In this document: piece by piece, positions 21,176 through 27,350 of the stretch
How the letters are laid out: the number at the start of each line of letters is the position of its first letter
How positions within the stretch are numbered: the first letter of the stretch is position 1
Source: DASZHA01 sp035938265
Lineage (GTDB): Bacteria; Chloroflexota; Dormibacteria; DASZGP01
DNA: 27,350 nt
Direction: 5' to 3'
Assembly: GCA_035938265.1 (NCBI GenBank)
Contig: DASZHA010000050.1
Span: 1 to 27,350, forward strand
Made by a program: the position numbers and the translations under genes
Notes under the pieces: model-generated
Databases searched by the model: none
What the model was told of the DNA's origin: nothing
Seen by the model: the letters and a program-made list of their open reading frames with translations, nothing else

Positions 21176-22586
21176 GAAGCTGGCGGTCGCCTTCATAACG
21201 CTGTCCCTGGTCATGGGGGGCGGGCTCGCCTACCTGACCATTGACGCCATCAACCACGGCGGCCGCGTCGCCGGCACCGCGGGGACGACCGGCACCGATG
21301 CCACTCCCGGCGCCGACACGACGGGGGACACCGGCTCCTCGGGCTCCGGCGGCGCCGGCAGCGGGGGCGCGGGGTCGTCCTCGGGTAGCGGCTCATCGCG
21401 CGGGCCGTCAGGTGGCATCGCTAACACCCAGGCGGCGTCCGGCGTCACCGGGGACCAGATCCTGGTCGGGGGGATCTTCGACATGACCGGCGCGGTTGAC
21501 TCCTCGGTGGAGCGCGACACCGTTCGGGCTTACTTCAACAAGGTGAACGCCGCCGGCGGCGTCAACGGCCGCAAGCTGGTGCTGACCTACTGCGACTCCC
21601 AGTACGACAACGTCCAGACCCACAACTGCTCCAACGAGATGGTCAGCGCCAAGGTCCTGGCGGTAGTCGGCTGGACGGCGCCCAAGGGGGAGAACAACGA
21701 GGTCAAGTTCCTGGCCCAGGACCAGGGCATCCCCATCGTCGGCGGCCTGGGCACGCCGGATGAGTACGCATACCCGCTGTCCTATCCTGTCTCCACCCCG
21801 TTCACCCGGACCGGGACCGCGCTGGGAGCACAGGTGGCGGCGGCCGGGATAAAGCACCCGGCGATCATCACGCTCACTGACGTTCCCTGGATCGCGCCAG
21901 TCCGGCAGAAGCTGGTTGACGCCCTACATGCCAACGGTGTCCAGGAGACGCATATCGAGGACGCCACCGCCACCGACCCGGACTACACCGGGCACGTCGG
22001 CAACCTGATGCACTCCAGTGATCGGGGACCGTGCGCCGCCAACGCCCCTGGCGGGGCGTGCCCTGACGGCCTGATCGCGGCCCTCGACCCCTTTAGCTAC
22101 TCGCGGCTGTTCCAGGCCATGAACCGCTCCACCTGGCACCCCCCGGTGGTCGCCGGCGGTCTTGACAAGGGCAACCAGCAGGACCGCTACGCGGGCCAGA
22201 TCGAGGGCAGCCGGTCGCTGGTGCCGTTCCTGTCGCCCTACGACCATCCCAGCAACGCCACCGTCACCGACTACCTGGGCGCGGTGCAGCACTACTACCC
22301 CAACCAGGTGCCGGCCCTCGACGTCTACACCCAGATCTCCTGGACCTCGGCCCAGGTGTTCGTGGAGGCGGTCAAACGCGCCGGCGCCAACCTGACGCGG
22401 AAGACGCTGGTCGATGCGCTGAATACGATCCAAAACTTCGACACCGGCTGGTCCAAGCCGATCTCATACTCGGCGGGCGGCAGCCACGACCCCAACCATT
22501 GCGTGGTCTTCATGCAGCATGACAACAAGTCCTCGCAGTCGGGCGGGACATGGCACCAGTACACCGACTGGCAGTGCTTCCCGTAG
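21165..22586 (+). CDS. Branched-chain amino acid-type ABC transporter substrate-binding protein
   Basis: The protein (473 aa from ATG 21165) is a type I periplasmic-binding protein (Peripla_BP_6, LivK-like). An N-terminal hydrophobic segment (about 6-27) has no lipobox cysteine, so it is either a signal anchor or a signal peptide. Residues about 29-92 are a Gly/Ser/Thr low-complexity linker. The binding fold starts at about 93 (VTGDQILVGGIFDMTGAVDSSVERDTVRAYFNKVNAAGGVNGRKL). Six cysteines in the exported part are placed for disulfides (YCDSQ...NCSNE, GPCAANAPGGACPDG, NHCVVF...WQCFP). ATG 21165 is favoured by GGGGGA at 21152-21157; ATG 21150 is an alternative. The ligand cannot be read from sequence. 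It heads an operon with livH, livM and a livG-livF fusion. Confidence 0.88.
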   Translation: MISEKLAVAFITLSLVMGGGLAYLTIDAINHGGRVAGTAGTTGTDATPGADTTGDTGSSGSGGAGSGGAGSSSGSGSSRGPSGGIANTQAASGVTGDQILVGGIFDMTGAVDSSVERDTVRAYFNKVNAAGGVNGRKLVLTYCDSQYDNVQTHNCSNEMVSAKVLAVVGWTAPKGENNEVKFLAQDQGIPIVGGLGTPDEYAYPLSYPVSTPFTRTGTALGAQVAAAGIKHPAIITLTDVPWIAPVRQKLVDALHANGVQETHIEDATATDPDYTGHVGNLMHSSDRGPCAANAPGGACPDGLIAALDPFSYSRLFQAMNRSTWHPPVVAGGLDKGNQQDRYAGQIEGSRSLVPFLSPYDHPSNATVTDYLGAVQHYYPNQVPALDVYTQISWTSAQVFVEAVKRAGANLTRKTLVDALNTIQNFDTGWSKPISYSAGGSHDPNHCVVFMQHDNKSSQSGGTWHQYTDWQCFP

Positions 22587-22613
22587 TCGTGGTGGGGGAG
22601 AGGAAGTAGGGAG

Positions 22614-23633
22614 ATGCCGGCCGCTCTCGGTGTCCTGGGCGCCTCCAACGGCTTCCTTGCGCTGTTCGAGGTCGATACCGTCGCCGGGGTAGTGCTGGGT
22701 GGCATCTTCGCGCTGTCGGCGCTGGGGATCGTCCTTGTTTATCGGGTTACGGGCGTCCTCAACTTCGCCCATGGCGCGATGGGCATGTTCTCCACGTTCA
22801 TAGCCTGGAAGGTGCTCCACGACTGGCACCCGGGCGTGGCCACCAAGGAGATCGCCTTCACCGACGTCAAGTCGATTGCCTTCGCCGTGGCCATCGCCCT
22901 GGTGTTCTCGTTGCTGCTGGGCCTGGTCCTGGAGAACGCGGTCTTTCGCTGGCTGCGCGGTCGCACCCAGCTGACCAAGGCCGTGATAACCGTCGGCATC
23001 CTGCTGGCGCTGCAGTCGACGGCGTCGCTGCTCTTCGGCAGCACGCAATACCACGAAGCCATCCAGTTCTTCGATCCCACCCGCTGCCCGGCGGGCAACC
23101 CGGCCTGCGTCACCTGGGTGATCCCTGAGGTGAACGTGGGGCCGGTGAACCTGCCGTCGATCGCCATCGGCTGGGACCAGCTCCTGGTGCTGTTCGTCGC
23201 CCTGGCGCTGGCGGCGGCGCTGGCGATATTCCTGCGGACGACGCGCATCGGCACCGCCATGCGCGCGGTGTCCGATGACCCGGTGGCGGCCAGCCTGTGG
23301 GGGATCCCCGTGAACCTGGTCGGCAGCGTGTCTTGGATGCTGGGCAGCCTGGTGGCGGCAATCGCCGGCATCCTCCTGATCTCGGTGGGAGTCACCTTCG
23401 ACACCGTCAGCCTCACGGTCCTGATCGTCGACGCGCTGGCGGTCGCCCTGATCGCGGGCCTGGTCTCGCTGCCGATGGCGATCGTCGGCGGCTTCGCGCT
23501 GGGCCTGCTGGAGACGTATCCCAAGCTCTACATCCAGAACTCGACCGGGCTGCCCAAGTTCATCGCCATCATGGTGATCCTGGCGGTGCTGCTGCTGCGT
23601 TCGGAGAAGAACCTGTTGAGGAGTAAATCGTGA
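22614..23633 (+). CDS. livH: Branched-chain amino acid-type ABC transporter permease LivH
   Basis: An integral membrane permease of 339 aa with the LivH beginning AGVVLGGIFALSALGIVLVYRVTGVLNFAHGAMGMFSTFIAW and later RTTRIGTAMRAVSDDPVAASLWGIPVN, the loop that contacts the ATPases. It is somewhat longer than typical LivH because of an insertion that includes a Cys pair (TRCPAGNPACVTW), probably in an extracytoplasmic loop, echoing the cysteine-rich binding protein. About eight hydrophobic segments are visible. The ATG follows AGTAGGGAG. The stop overlaps the livM start as GTGA. With LivM it forms the heterodimeric channel. Confidence 0.93.
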   Translation: MPAALGVLGASNGFLALFEVDTVAGVVLGGIFALSALGIVLVYRVTGVLNFAHGAMGMFSTFIAWKVLHDWHPGVATKEIAFTDVKSIAFAVAIALVFSLLLGLVLENAVFRWLRGRTQLTKAVITVGILLALQSTASLLFGSTQYHEAIQFFDPTRCPAGNPACVTWVIPEVNVGPVNLPSIAIGWDQLLVLFVALALAAALAIFLRTTRIGTAMRAVSDDPVAASLWGIPVNLVGSVSWMLGSLVAAIAGILLISVGVTFDTVSLTVLIVDALAVALIAGLVSLPMAIVGGFALGLLETYPKLYIQNSTGLPKFIAIMVILAVLLLRSEKNLLRSKS

Positions 23634-24664
23634 CCGCCCGTCGTCGCCAGATTGTCATCGGACTGGCCGCCCTGGCGGTGGCCGCGCTGGCGCCGCTGCC
23701 GTTCAACAACCTGGTCATCGCCAACGTCTCGGCCGTCACCGTCCTCTACGCCTTCGGCATCCTCTCGGTGGTCATCCTCACCGGCTATGTCGGCCAGGTC
23801 TCACTCTGCCAGGCCACGTTCATGGGCATCTCGGCGTTCACCGTGGGAGCGCTGGTCAACAGCGGCGTGAACTACTTCGCCGCGGCGGTGGTCGGAGTGC
23901 TGGCGGCCTTCGTCCTGGGCGTGCTGGTGGGCATCCCGGCGCTCCGGTTACGGGGCATCCTGCTTGCGATCGTCACCGTGGGCGTGGCCCTCAGCTTCGA
24001 CTACTACTTCTACCAGGACCAGGTCTTCGCCTGGTTCAACGGCGGCCTCTCCGGATGGCACATCGGCGCCACCAACATGCTGGGCGTCGAGCTCAACAAC
24101 TTCGACCCGCCTAACATGCTGCACGTGTACTGGCTCCTGCTGGTGGTGTTTGCCATCGTCGCGGTGCTGATCTACAACATCCACGACTCCGGCAGCGGCC
24201 GGCGTTTTCGCGCCATCCGGGAATCCGAGATCGCGGCGGCCACGATGGGCGTCAACCTGACGCAGTACAAGCTGCTGGCGTTCGGCCTGGCCGCCGCGGT
24301 TGCCGGCGTCGGTGGCGCCTTCTTCCCGCTGGTCGAGGGGACGGTGACAAACCAGCCGTTCTCGTTCTTCGTGTCGCTGCAGTTCGCCGCCATCGCCGTG
24401 TTGGTGGGCATCCGCTTCATCCCCGCCGCGTTCCTTGGCGGCGTCTTCATGTCGGCGTTCCCCGAGGCGCTGAAGCACGCCCAGGATGTAGTCCACGTGG
24501 AGATCCCATTTGTCTGGTTCAATGTCGCCCTGGGCCTGCTGCTGATCGTCCAGATGATCCAGTTCCCCGACGGGATATACGGCCACAACGCCAGGCTGGT
24601 GGAGCACCTGGCGCAACGGTTTGCCAAGCCCAAGGCGCTGGCCACCGAGGTCCAGCGACCATGA
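23630..24664 (+). CDS. livM: Branched-chain amino acid-type ABC transporter permease LivM
   Basis: The protein (344 aa) is the second permease subunit. Family features are ILTGYVGQVSLCQATFMGISAFTVGALV (the LivM GYAGQ/SLGQ block, with Cys in the usual Gly-rich region), GIPALRLRGILLAIVTVGVALSF (the LRG-IYLAIVTLA-like block), and GRRFRAIRESEIAAATMGVNLTQYKLLAFGLAAAVAGVGGAFF (the cytoplasmic coupling loop). Several further transmembrane segments follow. GTG 23630 overlaps the livH stop, and ATG of the ATPase gene overlaps its own stop, so the three are translationally coupled. Confidence 0.93.
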   Translation: MTARRRQIVIGLAALAVAALAPLPFNNLVIANVSAVTVLYAFGILSVVILTGYVGQVSLCQATFMGISAFTVGALVNSGVNYFAAAVVGVLAAFVLGVLVGIPALRLRGILLAIVTVGVALSFDYYFYQDQVFAWFNGGLSGWHIGATNMLGVELNNFDPPNMLHVYWLLLVVFAIVAVLIYNIHDSGSGRRFRAIRESEIAAATMGVNLTQYKLLAFGLAAAVAGVGGAFFPLVEGTVTNQPFSFFVSLQFAAIAVLVGIRFIPAAFLGGVFMSAFPEALKHAQDVVHVEIPFVWFNVALGLLLIVQMIQFPDGIYGHNARLVEHLAQRFAKPKALATEVQRP

Positions 24665-26460
24665 GCCTGCTGTCGGTCAAGGACGTCAGCCTCAGCTTTG
24701 GCGGTATCCAAGCCCTGAGCGGCGTGTCGCTTGAGCTGAACCGCGGAGAGATCCTGGGACTGATCGGTCCCAACGGGGCGGGCAAGACCACGCTCTTCAA
24801 CTGCCTCTCCGGCGTGCTCGTCCCCGACAGCGGTCAGATCAGGTTCGAGGATCGCTCCATCGCCCGCCTCAAGGCCCACCAGCGTGCCCGGCGAGGCATC
24901 GCCCGCACGTTCCAGGACCTGCAGCTATGGGGTTCGATGACGGTGCTGGAGAACTGCCAGCTGCCCATCGACGCACTCGGCAACCGCAACATGGTCTTCG
25001 ACGCGCTGCGGCTGCCCAACTCCATCAACGCCGAGCGGTCGGCTCGAGAGCGCGCCCGTGGCGTACTGCACGCGCTCCGCCTGCTGGACTACGCCGATGT
25101 CCCCGCCGGCGACCTCCCGGTGGGGCTGCAGCGTCGCGTCGAGGTGGCGCGGGCGCTCTGCATGAAACCCAAGCTGCTCCTGCTCGACGAGCCCGCCTCA
25201 GGCCTCGACGCCAAGGAAACCCTCGAGCTCGCCGACCAGCTGGCCGTGCTCCGCGACCGGTTCAAGGTGTCGATCCTGCTTGTGGACCACGACATGAGCC
25301 TGGTGATGCGGGCGTGCCACTACATCTACGTCCTCGACTTCGGCGAGCTGATCGCCGCCGGCCGGCCGGAGCAGATTCGTAACGACCCGCGGGTTATCGA
25401 GGCGTACCTGGGGGAGGGGAGCCAGGCCCTGGAGGAACCGGCGCCGGCGAAGAGCAAGAACGGCGCCAAACCGGCCGGTCGCGCCGAGCTAGAAGCCGCG
25501 ACCGCGGTCGTGGTCCAGTCCGCGCCTGCCGCCGGTTGGGCCATGCCGGAGTCGGAGCCCGACCTGCTAACGGTGCGCGAGCTACACGCCGGCTACGGCG
25601 GTATTGAGGTGATTCGCGACGTCAACATCATTGTCGGCGCGGGCGAGGTGGTGGCCTGCATCGGCGCCAACGGCGCGGGCAAGACCACGACCCTGCGCGC
25701 GATCTCCGGGGTGATCAAGGCCAACAAGGGAACGGTTATCTTCGACGGAGCGGACATCACTCGCAAGCGGCCGGAAGCAATCGTGCGTGCGGGCATGATG
25801 CACATCCCCCAGGGGAGAGGCTTGTTCCCGCAGCTGACCGTTCTGGAGACGCTCAAGCTCGGCTGGTACAGCGGCCAGAAGAGTGGCGACTTCTCACCGG
25901 CCTTTGACGCCTTCCCGGTGTTGGCGTCGCGGCGCAACCAGGTGGTCGGCACCCTATCCGGTGGCGAGCAGCAGATGGTGGCGATGGCGCGCGCGCTGCT
26001 GGTGAAGCCCAAGCTCCTGCTCATCGACGAGATGTCGCAGGGCCTCGCCCCGGCGGTGGTGGAGCAGCTGTTCAAGCACATCCGCGGCTTCAAGGAGCAG
26101 GGTATCGCGGTGTTCCTGGTGGAGCAGTTCGTCGACAGCGCGCTGGCAGTCGCGGACCGCGCCTACGTTTTCGAACAGGGCACGGTCGCCCACGAAGAGC
26201 TGGCCGCGACGCTGCGCCAGGACCAGGCGGTGCTGGCCAGCTCCTACCTTGGCACCGCCGTCGACGTCGAAGCCCCGACAGAACTGGATGGGAACGTCGC
26301 GGCGCTGCATCCCAACCTGCTGGCGGAATGGGAGCTGAGGCTGCCGGCGGAGCTGAAGCGGTCCCTTGAGGAGAGGGCGCGGACAGAGGGCAGGGCAGCC
26401 GATGAGCTGATCCTCGACATGCTGAGCCGCCAACCGGCCGGGAGGTCGAAGAAGAAATGA
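24661..26460 (+). CDS. Fused LivG-LivF ABC transporter ATPase with C-terminal RHH-like tail
   Basis: The protein (599 aa) joins both ATPases of a Liv-type transporter. The LivG half (about 1-255) has Walker A GPNGAGKT (36-43), signature LPVGLQRR (152-159), Walker B LLLLDEP with D176, and LLVDHDM. A Lys/Ala/Pro linker (about 256-300) leads to the LivF half (about 301-540) with Walker A GANGAGKT (335-342), signature LSGGEQ (432-437), Walker B LLLIDEMSQGLAP, and VFLVEQF. Residues 557-591 (strand WELRLP, helix AELKRSLEERARTEG, turn and helix RAADELILDMLSRQ) resemble a ribbon-helix-helix fold, followed by a basic end (GRSKKK). ATGA overlaps occur on both sides. In most bacteria LivG and LivF are separate; the fusion fixes their stoichiometry. 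Confidence 0.92.
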   Translation: MSLLSVKDVSLSFGGIQALSGVSLELNRGEILGLIGPNGAGKTTLFNCLSGVLVPDSGQIRFEDRSIARLKAHQRARRGIARTFQDLQLWGSMTVLENCQLPIDALGNRNMVFDALRLPNSINAERSARERARGVLHALRLLDYADVPAGDLPVGLQRRVEVARALCMKPKLLLLDEPASGLDAKETLELADQLAVLRDRFKVSILLVDHDMSLVMRACHYIYVLDFGELIAAGRPEQIRNDPRVIEAYLGEGSQALEEPAPAKSKNGAKPAGRAELEAATAVVVQSAPAAGWAMPESEPDLLTVRELHAGYGGIEVIRDVNIIVGAGEVVACIGANGAGKTTTLRAISGVIKANKGTVIFDGADITRKRPEAIVRAGMMHIPQGRGLFPQLTVLETLKLGWYSGQKSGDFSPAFDAFPVLASRRNQVVGTLSGGEQQMVAMARALLVKPKLLLIDEMSQGLAPAVVEQLFKHIRGFKEQGIAVFLVEQFVDSALAVADRAYVFEQGTVAHEELAATLRQDQAVLASSYLGTAVDVEAPTELDGNVAALHPNLLAEWELRLPAELKRSLEERARTEGRAADELILDMLSRQPAGRSKKK

Positions 26461-27350
26461 GGCGCAGACGCCTGCGGCCATCCGCGATCCTGGCGTGGGG
26501 GACGATCCTTGGACTGGCGGTGATGGGGATGTTCTCGGTGGCGGTCTCCGCCGCGGTCCCTGGCACCGTCGACGCCTACGGCAGCGAGGCCTTCAGCGCC
26601 GCGGTGCACAGCAGCGCCGGCACCAACGCCTTTCCCAACTTCGCCGGCGGAGCGGTGGACAACCGCTACCCGCTTGTCACCGCCACCCAGAACATCTCAC
26701 CGGCGACCGACGCTCGGGGGAGTGTCAACGACTACGGGCCGCTGGGTGCGACCGTGATCACGATGGACTGCAACGCTCCACCGCCACCGCCACTGCCCAA
26801 CCCCAACCCTGGGGCGCCGCCCAACTACTGCCTGAGCGGGGTGCGCGACGCAGCGCCGTACGCGCACTCGCAGTACCCGCATCCTCCCGGCAGCGGGGAT
26901 GAGGAGCTGAACAAGAACGGCGGCCACGTCAAGGTGCACTCCGAGGAGCTGAAGACAGAGGGGACCGGCGAGTACAACGGCAGCGGTAATGAGGCCACCG
27001 CTCCCGTGGTCCAGAACGCCACCGCCGAGGTCTCGTCCGTGGTTGGCGCCGACGGTGTGCTCACCGTCAAGACCCACTCGCACATCGGCTCGGCGAACTT
27101 CGGCGCCGGGTTCCTGGTGGTGACCAACACCGACGTGCAGGTCGAGATCAGGGTGGCCGGCGGCAAACCGGTCATCACGACCACGGTCGCACCCGGTACC
27201 GTGACGGCGGGCGGTCAGCCGGTCCAGGTCAGCGACCAGGCCGTCACCATTGGGACCACCAGCATCCCAGTGGGGGGGATAGGCAATGCCGGCGGTGCGG
27301 CCTTCACCATCAACACACTGGCGCCCCAGAAGACCGTCGAGGGCAACCGT
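26457..27350 (+). CDS. Exported protein of unknown function (3' end cut off)
   Basis: The frame starts with an ATG that overlaps the livG-livF stop (ATGA) and stays open to the window end, 298 codons. The N-terminus is a signal peptide: basic MRRRRLRPS, a hydrophobic core (about 10-31, AILAWGTILGLAVMGMFSVAV) and a likely cleavage after VSA. The mature part is rich in Gly, Ala, Thr, Val and Asn. It contains a Pro-rich loop flanked by two cysteines (MDCNAPPPPPLPNPNPGAPPNYCLSG), then repetitive beta-like segments (ATAEVSSVVGADGVLTVKTHSHIGSANFG..., ITTTVAPGTVTAGGQPVQVSDQAVTIG). I recognise no family. Coupling to the transporter suggests a surface or secreted partner of it, which is inference. Confidence 0.75.
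   Translation, partial: MRRRRLRPSAILAWGTILGLAVMGMFSVAVSAAVPGTVDAYGSEAFSAAVHSSAGTNAFPNFAGGAVDNRYPLVTATQNISPATDARGSVNDYGPLGATVITMDCNAPPPPPLPNPNPGAPPNYCLSGVRDAAPYAHSQYPHPPGSGDEELNKNGGHVKVHSEELKTEGTGEYNGSGNEATAPVVQNATAEVSSVVGADGVLTVKTHSHIGSANFGAGFLVVTNTDVQVEIRVAGGKPVITTTVAPGTVTAGGQPVQVSDQAVTIGTTSIPVGGIGNAGGAAFTINTLAPQKTVEGNR

Noticed and set aside
25114..25137. Apparently degenerate ABC signature (LPVGLQ in place of LSGGQ) in the LivG half
   Set aside because: LivG-type ATPases commonly carry non-canonical signatures such as LAYGQQ, so it is not evidence of a dead site.

Overview
This is a GC-rich, densely coded bacterial chromosome segment with no gene-free stretch above about 300 bases. It shows no rRNA, tRNA, CRISPR array, transposase or prophage gene. 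The gene set suggests a member of the Terrabacteria outside the classical Actinobacteria and Firmicutes, most like Chloroflexota or Candidatus Dormibacterota. The reasons are: MutS and MutL are present (absent from most Actinobacteria); the LexA boxes are of the Gram-positive CGAAC-N4-GTTYG type; there are SpoVS, RNase Y, YmdB and a 7Fe ferredoxin; there is a mycobacterial-like trans-acting enoyl reductase family protein; and there are several start codons placed 6-9 nt after a TANNNT -10 element, as in leaderless genes. The phylum is inference.

Layout. (1) 1-4248: rodZ-like fragment, yajQ, pgsA, cinA C-terminal-domain gene, recA, recX. (2) 4301-6239: SRPBCC protein, saccharopine-dehydrogenase-like reductase and a small convergent membrane protein. 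(3) 6390-9077: rny, a strong intrinsic terminator, then ymdB and spoVS. (4) 9117-17963: mutS-mutL-miaA-dapF-dapL-hflX, many with 4-bp stop/start overlaps. (5) 17944-19030: lexA on the minus strand, divergent from a ferredoxin gene. (6) 19079-20893: fumC and an SOS-controlled membrane LysM protein. (7) 20894-27350: a 271-bp regulatory interval with a 25-bp palindrome and a 57-codon small ORF, then a branched-chain-amino-acid-type ABC transporter (substrate-binding protein, LivH, LivM, fused LivG-LivF) and a coupled exported protein cut by the window end.

Regions 1, 3 and 4 follow the order of the Bacillus subtilis rodZ-pgsA-cinA-recA-rny-ymdB-spoVS-mutS-mutL-miaA region, with a clostridial-like dapF-dapL-hflX-lexA extension, so much of the window is ancestral core genome.

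The most distinctive system is the SOS circuit. recA, lexA and the LysM gene each carry a LexA operator. The LysM gene has two perfect operators, one filling the promoter spacer and one spanning the start codon. Its protein has the one-TM-plus-LysM build of YneA-type SOS division inhibitors. Other unusual points are a ribbon-helix-helix-like tail on the LivG-LivF fusion, an in-frame tandem palindromic repeat at the start of mutS, the probable leaderless promoters, and the small ORF with a candidate operator in front of the transporter operon.
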